Assembly (NCBI RefSeq): GCF_000813125.1
Contig: NZ_BASE01000060.1
Coordinates: 1 to 44,416 of the forward strand
Direction: 5' to 3'
DNA: 44,416 bases
Origin: Mesobacillus selenatarsenatis SF-1
Lineage (GTDB): Bacteria > Bacillota > Bacilli > Bacillales > Cytobacillaceae
This document shows positions 8,499 to 16,756 of this stretch, piece after piece; position 1 is the stretch's first letter, and each line of letters begins with the position of its first letter. The notes under the pieces are model-generated. The model was given only the letters and a program-made list of their open reading frames with translations, ran no database searches and was not told the DNA's origin. The translations under genes and the position numbers were made by a program.

Positions 8499-8504
8499 GT
8501 TGGA

Positions 8505-8867
8505 TCATTCCTTTTCCACTTCGAATGTAATCACATGCTCAAAAGCAGAACCATCTGATTCTCCTTCGATATTGGCGATCCATTCTCCGCCCATCGGCAG
8601 TTCGACGCTTGATTCATAAACACCATTTCCTTTGTCCTCAAAATTAAGTTCAATGGTACCATGGTCCATTTTGGCCATTTCAAGGTAAGCAGCAAATTCC
8701 AGGCCGTCCACCGGCTCGCCATCCTTCATGACTTCAATTACAACTGGGTAGCTTTCGCCAGCCTTGTACTTAGGGGCTTCCCTCAAAGTGATCTCAAAAT
8801 CAGAGCCTGAACTGCATCCAGCTAGAAGAACAATCAGCAACATAAAGCCTGCGAGTAATTTTTTCAT
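8505..8867 (-). CDS. YtkA/FixH-like lipoprotein
   Basis: A 120-residue lipoprotein with lipobox LAGC (cysteine at residue 18). The remainder is an immunoglobulin-like beta-sandwich of the YtkA/FixH type: a KYKAGESYPVVIEV strand pair, MDHGTIELNFEDKGNGVYE, then PMGGEWIANIE. It has a possible metal-binding MDHG. It overlaps nosF by 4 bases (ATGA), with AAGGAG ahead of its start, so it is translationally coupled to the ABC ATPase. YtkA-like domains occur in copper and heme-copper contexts. No NosL-type copper chaperone is visible in this operon, so this protein may fill that place; that is inference. Confidence 0.75.
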   Translation of the reverse strand: MKKLLAGFMLLIVLLAGCSSGSDFEITLREAPKYKAGESYPVVIEVMKDGEPVDGLEFAAYLEMAKMDHGTIELNFEDKGNGVYESSVELPMGGEWIANIEGESDGSAFEHVITFEVEKE

Positions 8868-9535
8868 TTGTAATCCGCTCCTTTTAAGTGCTCATTAAGA
8901 AATTCATCGACCGTGTACTTTGTCATTTTTCCGTCTTCCAAAAATGCTACATGCGAACAGATTTGCTTGATTTCATCCATATGATGCGATGCCATGAAAA
9001 TCGTCTTTCCGGATAGAGACTTGAGGATTTGCAAAATCTCCTCGCGGCCGAGCGGATCAAGTCCGCTTGTTGGCTCATCGAGAATCAATACTTCTGTATC
9101 GTAATAGAGCATGACGCAGAGTCCGAGGCGCTGGAGCATCCCCTTGGAATAGCCCTTCACCTGGTTATGCCGGTCTTCCCATAAAGAGACCATCTTCAGT
9201 TTCTCCTCAATCTTCTTTTCATCAATCTCCTCAGTTCCAAGCGATGCGAAAAAGCGCATATTCTCTTTACCAGTCAGATGCGGATAGAGGTGGAATTTTT
9301 CGGGGAGATAGGAAACGATTTTCTTCCAGTCTCCTTTCGAATTTGGAAATCCCCCAAGCGTAATCGAACCTTTTTTAACAAGCTGCAAACCGAGGATCGA
9401 ACGAATCAAGGTTGATTTCCCGGCACCGTTCCGCCCAACCAGGGCACAGTACTCGTTTTTCTCTATTGTCAGGTTGATATCTTTCAAGACTTGCTTATTT
9501 TTATAAGATTGTGATAGGTCCTTGATTTCAATCAT
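8864..9535 (-). CDS. nosF: ABC transporter ATPase NosF
   Basis: A 223-residue ABC ATPase: Walker A GRNGAGKSTL (near residue 34), signature YSKGMLQRLG, Walker B VLILDEPTSGLDP and a switch histidine in MASHH. With NosY it forms the NosFY exporter that, together with NosD, supplies the copper-sulfide centre (CuZ) of N2O reductase from the cytosolic side. It overlaps nosY by 4 bases, and ytkA overlaps it by 4. The start ATG is preceded by AAGGGGG inside the nosY coding end. Confidence 0.92.
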   Translation of the reverse strand: MIEIKDLSQSYKNKQVLKDINLTIEKNEYCALVGRNGAGKSTLIRSILGLQLVKKGSITLGGFPNSKGDWKKIVSYLPEKFHLYPHLTGKENMRFFASLGTEEIDEKKIEEKLKMVSLWEDRHNQVKGYSKGMLQRLGLCVMLYYDTEVLILDEPTSGLDPLGREEILQILKSLSGKTIFMASHHMDEIKQICSHVAFLEDGKMTKYTVDEFLNEHLKGADYK

Positions 9536-10329
9536 GATTTTTCCCCCTTGCTGCGGAACAGGATGGAGAGCTCGAAGAACAGGATCATCCAGAATGCCAG
9601 GTCAATCAAGAGAAACTTCCATGGAGCCATCCAGATCATTTTTTCCATCAATCGCGACATATTGTTCAGCGAGAATAATCCGAGCGATGTCTCTAGGAAA
9701 AAGCGTAATGTGTGCAATGGATCCAGGAAGTAGAGCCACGAAAACAGTTTGACATTTTCATAGGAAACAGAAGGTACGTACTGGATGAACGCCAGGTCGA
9801 TCAGGAACACGAACAGGAACCATGTGAAAATCGTTGCGCCGATCAGCTGCATCTTCGTGTTCGTGATGTTCCCCAGAAACAGTCCCAACTGGTTGAAAAT
9901 CAACAGCAGTACCACAACTGTCACGAGAAAATAGATGAAGCTGGTTAGCTGGAATTGCAGGAACCATTTCATCGCGATGGCGAGAACAAAGTACCAGCCG
10001 ACAAACACGCCAATGACGACCGTCTGAATCGCGATGGTTTTCTTCAGCAACAGGCTTCGGTTCGATTCTTTTTTCGTCAACAGGATCATCGACGTCTTCA
10101 GCTCTTTTTCCTGGAAGATTGAAAAAGAGGAAATGAAGAGAGCGAAGATTGGTACCAGATAAATATTCATGTCATAAAGCGAGAGAAGAAAGGCGTCAAA
10201 TCCGAGTTCATCTGGATATGAGCGTGCTTCCATCAACAGGAAGATGGAAGTCAGCATGACCATGGCCAGGCCGAGCCAGAGGCCTTTCCCGCGTGACTGT
10301 TCAAGCCATTCCTTCCAAATGTAATTCAT
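9532..10329 (-). CDS. nosY: NosY ABC permease
   Basis: A 265-residue ABC-2 permease with about six hydrophobic segments (first near residues 15-35) and no signal peptide. It is the membrane partner of NosF, operating with NosD in assembly of the NosZ copper-sulfur site. The start is ATG 10329, which overlaps the nosD stop in an ATGA; GAAGGAG lies 9 nt upstream. A start 25 codons earlier would place the N-terminus within nosD and is rejected. Sequence similarity between NosY proteins is low, so the name relies mainly on its position between nosD and nosF. Confidence 0.88.
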   Translation of the reverse strand: MNYIWKEWLEQSRGKGLWLGLAMVMLTSIFLLMEARSYPDELGFDAFLLSLYDMNIYLVPIFALFISSFSIFQEKELKTSMILLTKKESNRSLLLKKTIAIQTVVIGVFVGWYFVLAIAMKWFLQFQLTSFIYFLVTVVVLLLIFNQLGLFLGNITNTKMQLIGATIFTWFLFVFLIDLAFIQYVPSVSYENVKLFSWLYFLDPLHTLRFFLETSLGLFSLNNMSRLMEKMIWMAPWKFLLIDLAFWMILFFELSILFRSKGEKS

Positions 10330-11639
10330 GATAAACGACTCCTTCTCTTTTTGGTAAAAATCCAACCCGCAATCGCGATCGCCGGAATGAAAAGCAGCAT
10401 CCATGGTGCAGATTCCTTCTCCTTCTCAATAAGCGGGAATTCATCCACGACCATCACTTTCTGGGTGCTTAAGACTTCATTGATTTTTTCATAGATTTTA
10501 ATGGCCGGGCTTTTTAAAAATAAATACGCGAGTTCATTATCTTCTACTAGTTTGTAAAGGGACGATTTATATTCAACAGGAGAGTCACCAATCTGGTTCT
10601 GATCCAGGTCGAGGACAGAAAGCTCTGTGCCCCAGTAGTTGCCCTTCCCGTTTAGATTCCATTGATTATAAGATTCCGCGCCAATTGTCAGGACATTGGC
10701 AATGTTTTGCTCAAAGTGATTTTTCGTGAATACCTGGGAAGTGGACGTAGTCCATAGCTCCACACCAATGTCATTGTGGAAAAACTTGTTTCCCTCAATC
10801 TTGTTCTGTTTGGATTGCTCCAGGTAAATGCCACGCTGGTTCAGGTAAAATTCATTATCCAGGACGGTGTTGTTGGTGCTCGTCTGGATGATGAGCCCGA
10901 ATGAGCGGGATCCCTGGTTAAAGGAAAATTGATTTTCCTTCAACAAGATGTTCTGGGAGTGCATGATTGCCGCACCGCCAGTGTTTTTATTGAAACGGTT
11001 TCGGTAAAAAGTATTATCGTTTGAGTACATATAGTGCAGGCCGTACCGTGTTTCACTTACATAATTGTTGCGGATTACGTTTTTATCCGCGTATTCGACA
11101 TAAATGCCGTCGCGTGTTTTGGAAATAGTGCAATCTTCAATAATATTATTGGACGTGCGCACAAGCTGGATGCCATTTCCCTGGCTGCCTAGCTTTCCCG
11201 TACCTTGCCCGGTGACTGTTACATTTTTCACGAGAGTGTGGTTTGAACTATTAATATAGAGTCCATGGTAAACATCGTGGATAACTAGATTAATAAACTG
11301 GTTGTGCTCTCCCATCGTGCGGATCCCTGAATATTCCTCATCAGAGCTTCTGTTCAGGCTGCCGTGTTCGATTGTTAAATTTTTCATAATGACATTGGAG
11401 GCTTTGACCAGGACGACATTCCCTTTTCCATCGCCGCGGATCGTTGTGTCTTTTTGTCCGATAATCGTAATCGGTTTCGTAATCTCGATATTTCCTTCAT
11501 ATTGCTTATTCTCTAAAATCAATTCACCGTTTATTGGAGTTTCATCAATCAGCTTCTGCAGGGATACATCTGCCGAGACAGGCAGGGTGGAGAAAATCCA
11601 GACGCCTATCCCAACAAATAAAATCAATAGCCTGTTCAT
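10326..11639 (-). CDS. nosD: NosD, copper-site assembly beta-helix protein
   Basis: A 437-residue exported protein with a Sec signal peptide (about 24 residues ending VSA), then a long right-handed beta-helix. CASH/NosD-type turns repeat through residues 60-330, seen as many NxIxxNxx steps such as DNTFYRNRF, QNILLKENQF and NNTVLDNEFYLNQRG. A C-terminal membrane anchor (WMLLFIPAIAIAGWIF) ends in KKRRSRLS, as expected for a Gram-positive lacking a periplasm. The start is ATG 11639, in ATGA overlap with the upstream gene; GGAG lies 8 nt before it. It binds NosFY and donates sulfur/copper to NosZ in characterised systems. Confidence 0.92.
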   Translation of the reverse strand: MNRLLILFVGIGVWIFSTLPVSADVSLQKLIDETPINGELILENKQYEGNIEITKPITIIGQKDTTIRGDGKGNVVLVKASNVIMKNLTIEHGSLNRSSDEEYSGIRTMGEHNQFINLVIHDVYHGLYINSSNHTLVKNVTVTGQGTGKLGSQGNGIQLVRTSNNIIEDCTISKTRDGIYVEYADKNVIRNNYVSETRYGLHYMYSNDNTFYRNRFNKNTGGAAIMHSQNILLKENQFSFNQGSRSFGLIIQTSTNNTVLDNEFYLNQRGIYLEQSKQNKIEGNKFFHNDIGVELWTTSTSQVFTKNHFEQNIANVLTIGAESYNQWNLNGKGNYWGTELSVLDLDQNQIGDSPVEYKSSLYKLVEDNELAYLFLKSPAIKIYEKINEVLSTQKVMVVDEFPLIEKEKESAPWMLLFIPAIAIAGWIFTKKRRSRLS

Positions 11640-12199
11640 TTCCGACGCTCCAGCCAAAATGGCAAAAGTGTAAGCAGGAAGCCTGCTCCAAGCAGGAATG
11701 ACCCTGTTGTAAAATAACTGTGTGTCACGAAGTTCGCAAGGATGTTTTCTCCAATAATCGGCGGTACGAATGGTTCAAGTTCGATTGGTGCCTTAGGGTC
11801 AAGCTCTGTACCAAATTTCGTGAGCCAGCGGTTCATGTCGTAAATGCCAAGGGCTCCACCCACAATAAGCAGTGCTGGTGGTACATATAGCAGGCTTTTC
11901 TTTCTCACTAAAGCGACGATGATGATGATTGCCGCAAGCCCCATGATCAGGCCAGGCAGGTATTGCAGTTCAGGAAAGCTTTCATTGCTGAAGGGAGCCA
12001 TGCCAATATAATGATTCAAGCCGTTTACGATATCGATGTCTCCAGCTAGCTTGCTAGGATAAACAATGATATCTAGCCCTTCCATATATTGCGGTGCGTA
12101 AAACTTCATCCCCCACCAGGGGAATTTGATAGAGGCAAAAATCAATGCTGCAGCCCCGATAAGACTAGCTATAGAACCAGCAGATAATTTCTTTGCCAT
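11636..12199 (-). CDS. four-TM protein of the nos operon (NosB-like position)
   Basis: A 187-residue membrane protein with about four transmembrane segments (near residues 8-28, 72-95, 103-120 and 158-180) and an extracytoplasmic loop between the first two. It sits directly after nosZ, where clade II (atypical) nos clusters usually carry a small membrane protein often called NosB; the placement, not a motif, supports that. The start is ATG 12199, with AGGAG 9 nt upstream; another ATG three codons earlier abuts the ribosome site. It overlaps nosD by 4 bases. The function is not known to me. Confidence 0.75.
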   Translation of the reverse strand: MAKKLSAGSIASLIGAAALIFASIKFPWWGMKFYAPQYMEGLDIIVYPSKLAGDIDIVNGLNHYIGMAPFSNESFPELQYLPGLIMGLAAIIIIVALVRKKSLLYVPPALLIVGGALGIYDMNRWLTKFGTELDPKAPIELEPFVPPIIGENILANFVTHSYFTTGSFLLGAGFLLTLLPFWLERRK

Positions 12200-12283
12200 C
12201 TGAATCATCTCCTAAAAGAAATCTGCAAGAGTCATTTTTTAACGCTGCAAAATTTCTAGACTTAAAACTTTTTAAAAAGGGAG

Positions 12284-12315
12284 AAAGGGTATCGGCTGAA
12301 AACTCAATACCCTTT
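12284..12315 (-). terminator. hairpin between nosZ and the distal nos genes
   Basis: On the minus strand AAAGGGTAT and ATACCCTTT form a perfect 9-bp stem around 14 nt, followed by CTCCCTTTTT. It lies in the only sizeable gap (136 bases) of the operon. It could be a partial terminator or a 3' stabiliser that makes nosC-nosZ mRNA more abundant than the distal genes. Confidence 0.6.
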
Positions 12316-12335
12316 TCCATATTCAGCTTGCCAGG

Positions 12336-14207
12336 TTATTTCGGTTCTACTAACATGTAGCCGCTCATTTCCTGGTGGAGGGCTGAACAGAAGTTTGTGC
12401 AGTAGATTGGGAATGTACCAGCTTTTTCAGCGGTAAATTCAATCGTGCTTGTCTGGCCTGGCTGGACTTCGTAGTTCAGGTCGTGGTCCATGATGCCGAA
12501 GCCGTGGGTGATATCCTGGTCAAGGTCAATATTCGTCAGGTGAATGATAACCTTGTCGCCTTGTTTGACCTTGATTTCGTCTGGACGCTCAGCTTTTGCG
12601 TCAAAGACAAACTTGGAACGCATGGCGATACCGTATACATGGACTTCATTGCCTTTGCGCTCGATTCGTGTGTCTTCTTGTTTCCAAACAGAGTGCTCGC
12701 GGTTTTCGTCTTTCTCGTAAATCTTGATCGTTTTGATTTTGTCACGGTGGATCGTCTGTGCGTAATGCGGTTCTGGATCGACCGGAGCCGTGTACGTCAG
12801 GGACATCTTATCTCCTGAAATATCAATCAGTTCCATTGATTCAGGGTGTGAAGGTCCAACTGACAGGAAATTGTCCTTGGCAATTTTGTTCAGAGATACA
12901 ATCCATTTGCCGTCCGGAGAGGCTGTGTCACCCTCTGTTGCTGTTGAGTGTCCTGGTGAATAGTGGACAGGTGTACGGTCCAGAATTTCTCCAGTCTCGA
13001 CTTTCCATTTGACGATCTCAGATGAAATGAACATCGTATTGTACGCATTGCCTCTGTCGTCAAATTGAGTGTGAAGTGGCCCCAATGCTCCTGGAGGGTC
13101 AACTTCACGTTCTACAACCTTGTCATAAGGCAAGACTGGAATACCGAATTTTTCAGTTTCAAAGTCCCCAGCCTTGATCGCTTCAAATGCTTTTTCGAAT
13201 GAGAATACAGTCATTAAAGGTGCCAGCTTACCAGATGCGATGAAGCGTGTTCCGTCCGGAGTGACGTCAACGCCGTGCGGTGATTTCGCTACAGGTAATG
13301 CGTAAATCGAACCCTTGTGCTTGCGAGGGTCAATCATCTTCGCGCCATTGACTTCTTCATACTCACCAGCTGCCACTTTTTTCTCGAGCTCTTTCCAGTT
13401 CAGCAGGACGATATAGTCACGGTCATTCTGCGATGCGTTGATTTCGTTATTCGTCGTTGCGAATTCTGTGTTGTAAGTTGTCATGACAATCCAGTCGCCA
13501 GAAACCTTTTTACCAGCGTCGGAAAGGTCATATGACCAAGGCGGAAGCATGATCTGATAAGCCAGATCGAAGTCCTTTTTTTCCTGGTCGAATGTGACCA
13601 TTGAAACTACACCTTTATATTTCTCCTCGAATTCATCCAGTGGAGCGTACTCTTTTCCGATTGGAACCGAGAAACGGGTAGGCATGACAATGTATTCCGT
13701 GTTCTGTGTAACGAATGTCCCTGCGTGCGGTCCGCCCATGTTCGGCATTTCCATGATGTCTGCCGTATGGAAGGTGCTTAAGTCAACCGCCGCGATTCGG
13801 TTATTGGCCACGTCATTTGCGAACACGAATTTGCCATCATATTCACCATCTGTCTCGGAAATGGCCGGGTGGTGAAAATCTCCCCATGTATAGCCGCCAA
13901 GCATTTCTTTCGATTTTGTGTCGAAGCCGTATCCAGTGGCCGGATCCGGCGTGAACACCGGCACGGTACGAATCTTTCTCATGGAAGGCAGTCCGTAAAC
14001 GAATAGCTGCCCTGAATGGCCGCCTGATGAAAGCATGTAGTACTCGTCTAGCTCGCCATAAGGAACATAGACCTTTTCAGCGTTTGACTTGTTTGCGGTG
14101 TCATTGCTTGCCGTTCCTTTAGGTCCTGTTGAAAAATCAGCAAAGAATACAGTTGCCGCCATGAAGCCGGCTAGCAGCCCGGAAGCTGCGGGAACCCATT
14201 TTTTCAT
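12336..14207 (-). CDS. nosZ: nitrous-oxide reductase (atypical, Sec-type)
   Basis: A 623-residue multicopper enzyme reducing N2O to N2 outside the membrane. The N-terminal beta-propeller carries histidine motifs expected for the CuZ centre (GGHSG, DFHHP, GPHAG, KSPHG, GPLHTQFD, SPGH). The C-terminal cupredoxin domain holds the CuA motif C603-x3-C607-x3-H611-x2-M614, with a further HGFG upstream. The signal sequence is KK plus a hydrophobic run without a twin-arginine, i.e. Sec export, typical of clade II NosZ. The uncleaved run may anchor it. ATG 14207 is chosen; GTG 14213 is possible. It lies 21 bases after the cytochrome gene. N2O respiration as terminal electron acceptance is well supported; no nirS, nirK or norB is in the window. 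Confidence 0.96.
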   Translation of the reverse strand: MKKWVPAASGLLAGFMAATVFFADFSTGPKGTASNDTANKSNAEKVYVPYGELDEYYMLSSGGHSGQLFVYGLPSMRKIRTVPVFTPDPATGYGFDTKSKEMLGGYTWGDFHHPAISETDGEYDGKFVFANDVANNRIAAVDLSTFHTADIMEMPNMGGPHAGTFVTQNTEYIVMPTRFSVPIGKEYAPLDEFEEKYKGVVSMVTFDQEKKDFDLAYQIMLPPWSYDLSDAGKKVSGDWIVMTTYNTEFATTNNEINASQNDRDYIVLLNWKELEKKVAAGEYEEVNGAKMIDPRKHKGSIYALPVAKSPHGVDVTPDGTRFIASGKLAPLMTVFSFEKAFEAIKAGDFETEKFGIPVLPYDKVVEREVDPPGALGPLHTQFDDRGNAYNTMFISSEIVKWKVETGEILDRTPVHYSPGHSTATEGDTASPDGKWIVSLNKIAKDNFLSVGPSHPESMELIDISGDKMSLTYTAPVDPEPHYAQTIHRDKIKTIKIYEKDENREHSVWKQEDTRIERKGNEVHVYGIAMRSKFVFDAKAERPDEIKVKQGDKVIIHLTNIDLDQDITHGFGIMDHDLNYEVQPGQTSTIEFTAEKAGTFPIYCTNFCSALHQEMSGYMLVEPK

Positions 14208-14228
14208 TAACACTGCACCACCTTTGGT

Positions 14229-14675
14229 TTATTTTTCAGAAGCTTCTTTCAAAATTTCTACAACTTGATTTATTTCTTCCTCTGTCAGCGGGTTGCCGCC
14301 AATTACGCCGGACATGACTGCTGAGGTAGGTTCTTTAAGGAATTCATCGATTGCTTTACCGTGCTTGCCCTCGACATTGGTGAATGCACCGGAAAGATCA
14401 GGTCCGGTTGCTCCTCCAGTAAGGTTCAAGGCTTCTACAGAGTGGCAGCCAAGGCAGCCTTTCGCTTGAAGGATGTTCTCCTCACCAGCAGCAGTGGAAG
14501 TGGTCTCATTTGACTCTTTTTCTTCCTTGACCGTTTCTTCAGGCTTTGAAGACTCATTGACAGCTGTGACTTCTTTTTCCTGGCCATCGTTCCCAGGAAT
14601 GACATCGAAGGCTATATAACCAATCCCGAGTCCAAGAAGAGCACTGATGATGAAATGGATGATAGGTTTATTCAC
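14229..14675 (-). CDS. nosC: membrane-anchored cytochrome c of the nos operon
   Basis: A 148-residue mono-heme class I cytochrome c. It has an N-terminal membrane anchor (residues 5-25), an acidic Glu/Ser/Thr-rich linker of about 45 residues, heme attachment at CLGCH, and a candidate distal methionine in SAVMSGVIGG. The start is GTG 14675, six bases after AAGGGGGG; upstream methionines lack ribosome sites. As first gene of the operon it is likely the electron donor to NosZ, analogous to NosC of clade II clusters. Expression is probably driven from the promoter with Fnr-type boxes just upstream. Confidence 0.9.
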   Translation of the reverse strand: MNKPIIHFIISALLGLGIGYIAFDVIPGNDGQEKEVTAVNESSKPEETVKEEKESNETTSTAAGEENILQAKGCLGCHSVEALNLTGGATGPDLSGAFTNVEGKHGKAIDEFLKEPTSAVMSGVIGGNPLTEEEINQVVEILKEASEK

Positions 14676-14771
14676 TTTTTTCCCCCCTTGATTATTTTCC
14701 AAGGCTCTTTCCGTTTCAAAGATAAGGCAGTCAAATCCACCCATAAATCTGATTGAGCCTTTCACACTTAC

Positions 14772-14814
14772 ATCCTAACTTTTTGGAAAAAACGTTAGTG
14801 TGATGTACTGCACA
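14772..14814 (-). promoter_or_regulatory. Fnr-type box I and -10 element of the nos promoter
   Basis: TGTGATGTACTGCACA (14799-14814, plus strand) fits TGTGA-N6-TCACA with one mismatch. Reading toward nosC, a -10-like TAGGAT lies at 14777-14772, so the inferred start near 14765 is 41-42 bases from the box centre. That is the spacing of class II Fnr/Crp activation. This is inference from spacing; no transcript data. Confidence 0.6.
14775..14798. promoter_or_regulatory. dyad overlapping the nos promoter
   Basis: CTAAC and GTTAG flank nearly complementary T5 and A5 runs. The 24-bp dyad covers the space between Fnr box I and the putative -10. It would suit a repressor site (for example an NsrR- or Rrf2-type factor), but no consensus was recognised. 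Confidence 0.4.
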
Positions 14815-14861
14815 CATATTTGTGTTTATTGTGAATGAATTGTGAAAGCGCTGTGATTAGC

Positions 14862-14877
14862 TGTGAAGAACGTCACT
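14862..14877. promoter_or_regulatory. Fnr-type box II
   Basis: TGTGAAGAACGTCACT matches the B. subtilis Fnr pattern TGTGA-N6-TCACT exactly. It lies 63 bp farther from nosC than box I, between divergent nosC and the gene at 15014. It could serve either promoter. Confidence 0.6.
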
Positions 14878-15013
14878 TGCCCGGGAAACAGTTTTCAAAA
14901 TAGACAAATTTGGAGTGAGATCTGGGCAATCACCCAGAACAAATTCCCTGCATATAGTAAGGAGGAAGCGAAAACTTACCGTTTTTAAGAACGGTTGGAG
15001 GGAGTGCAAATCT

Positions 15014-16111
15014 ATGTCAGGGAAAATCCTGAACTACTTTGCCGGCGGCAACACGGCCCGCGGTTTTTACAGCTTATATGATTCCAGCTTGCAGGGCTTG
15101 TCCCGGCTTTTCATATTGAAGGGCGGACCAGGAACAGGAAAATCCTCGCTCATGAAAAAGATCGGCAATGAATGGCTTGAAAAAGGCTATGATGTACAAT
15201 TCCTGTATTGCTCATCAGACAACAAATCAATCGATGGTGTGCTAATTCCCAGATTGAATGCCGGAATTGTTGACGGAACTGCGCCTCATGTCATCGAACC
15301 GAAGGCACCTGGAGCGATAGAGGAGTATGTCAATCTGGGTGAAGCGTGGAATTCCGGCAAGCTTCAGGAACACAAGGAAACCATCCTGAAGCTTAGTGAA
15401 AAAATCAGTGAGGCATTCAATTCTGCCTACAGCCTTTTTGCCGAAGCGCTGAGAATCCATGACGAGTGGGAAAAAATCTATATTGAAAACATGGATTTTG
15501 AAAAAGCGAATGAGCTGACGAACAGATTGATTGAGAGGTTCTTCGGAGACAGTACATCAACAGAAGGCAGCGGGCGGGTGTACGACCGATTCCTTGGTGC
15601 CGCCACTCCGGTTGGGGCAGTCGATTTTGTACCTAATTTGACAGAGACAGTGGGCAAGAGGTACTTCATCAAAGGTCGTCCAGGCTCTGGAAAGTCCACC
15701 ATGCTGAAAAAACTTGCTGCCAAAGCACAGTTGCGCGGATATGACGTTGAAGTCTATCATTGTGGATTTGATCCGCACAGCCTGGATATGGTCATTGTCC
15801 GAGAGCTAGACTTTGCGATATTCGACAGCACGGCGCCACATGAGTATTTTCCGGAAAGTGAGACAGATGAAATCATCGATATGTATACAGAGTTGATCAC
15901 TCCTGGTACGGATGAAAAATATGAAGCGGAAATTAAGGATGTTGGCGGAAGGTATAAAGCAAAGATGAACGAAGCAATCGCCTCACTAGCCCGTGCAAAA
16001 GAACTGCGCGACCAATTGGAGGCAATCTATATCGAAGCAATGGATTTTGCCAAGGTAGACGAAATCACCGGCCAGCTTCAGAAAGAGATCGAAAGACTGG
16101 GCGCAAACTAG
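15014..16111 (+). CDS. tandem P-loop ATPase-like protein of unknown function
   Basis: A 365-residue protein made of two homologous halves, each starting with a P-loop: GGPGTGKSSLMKK near residue 37 and GRPGSGKSTMLKK near residue 221. Each P-loop is followed by a similar block: VEVYHC or VQFLYC; then SLDMV or SIDGV; then a STAPH or GTAPH motif; and ends with a helical segment containing YIEAMDF or YIENMDF. This internal duplication is plain. It resembles what databases call the PRK06851 family. ATG 15014 is chosen because GGAGGG lies 11 nt upstream and the duplicated half begins there. The 338-base divergent region upstream holds the two Fnr-type boxes. No function is established as far as I know. 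Confidence 0.8.
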   Translation: MSGKILNYFAGGNTARGFYSLYDSSLQGLSRLFILKGGPGTGKSSLMKKIGNEWLEKGYDVQFLYCSSDNKSIDGVLIPRLNAGIVDGTAPHVIEPKAPGAIEEYVNLGEAWNSGKLQEHKETILKLSEKISEAFNSAYSLFAEALRIHDEWEKIYIENMDFEKANELTNRLIERFFGDSTSTEGSGRVYDRFLGAATPVGAVDFVPNLTETVGKRYFIKGRPGSGKSTMLKKLAAKAQLRGYDVEVYHCGFDPHSLDMVIVRELDFAIFDSTAPHEYFPESETDEIIDMYTELITPGTDEKYEAEIKDVGGRYKAKMNEAIASLARAKELRDQLEAIYIEAMDFAKVDEITGQLQKEIERLGAN

Positions 16112-16171
16112 CACCGAATTGGGCTTTTTGCATACATTACAAGGAAGACTTTTAGAGAGGGGACATGAGTT

Positions 16172-16684
16172 TTGTATTACAATAACTTCTACCCATATGG
16201 ACCAAATCAGCAATTTGAAGACGATTATGGCTTTAATGAGAACGAATTTAACCAGCAGGGAGATTTGAGGACATTTGGAGGCTTTCCTGGAGGACCAGGT
16301 GGATTTCCCGGCCAGGGTGGAGGCATTCCCGGTGGTGGATTTCCGGGGCAAGGCGGGGGCATTCCTGGAGGTGGCTTCCCTGGAGGCGGACCAGGTGGAA
16401 TCCCAGGAGGTTCACCAGGTGGAGGCCAGGCAGGAGGCCCGCCTTCATCGCCTCCACCAGCATATGTGCCGCAAGAACAGGCAACGGCATTTGCAGTCGA
16501 CCCAGGCGGAATCAGGAGATGTATGTACCGCTTTACGTATATCTGGCTGATCGATGGCAGAAGCTTCTGGTTCTATCCAATCTTCCTCGGCAGGAATTCG
16601 ATTGCCGGCTGGAGATGGAGCCGCCGCCGTGGATGGGTTTACTACGGAATGGACCTGAGACAGATTCGATCATTCCAGTGCTAG
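16172..16684 (+). CDS. Gly/Pro-rich collagen-like protein with conserved C-terminal domain
   Basis: A 170-residue protein. Its N-terminal 30 residues are Tyr/Asn/Gln-rich. Residues about 33-88 are an imperfect FPGQGGGIPGGG repeat that is not strictly Gly-x-y. The C-terminal 55 residues are aromatic and basic, with cysteines near both ends (RRCMYRFTYIWLIDGRSFWF to the final FQC). Similar C-terminal domains occur in spore-former proteins often mislabelled transporter. The start is TTG 16172, with GAGAGGGG 9 nt upstream; the ATG at 16165 is out of frame and stops after six codons. A spore-coat or surface role is inferred only from composition. It is 60 bases downstream of the P-loop gene and probably cotranscribed. 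Confidence 0.75.
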   Translation: MYYNNFYPYGPNQQFEDDYGFNENEFNQQGDLRTFGGFPGGPGGFPGQGGGIPGGGFPGQGGGIPGGGFPGGGPGGIPGGSPGGGQAGGPPSSPPPAYVPQEQATAFAVDPGGIRRCMYRFTYIWLIDGRSFWFYPIFLGRNSIAGWRWSRRRGWVYYGMDLRQIRSFQC

Positions 16685-16756
16685 GAACAGATAATTTTAA
16701 AAGAGAAGCGTGCTGCTTCTCTTTTTTGCTGGAAAAAATCAGTGATTTTTTCCAGT

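Noticed and set aside
14959-14995. A second gene start signalled by AAGGAGG at 14959-14965
   Set aside because: No start codon follows at usable distance; a small hairpin (14978-14995) and the true ribosome site for 15014 come next. It may be a relic or a leader but cannot be supported as a gene.
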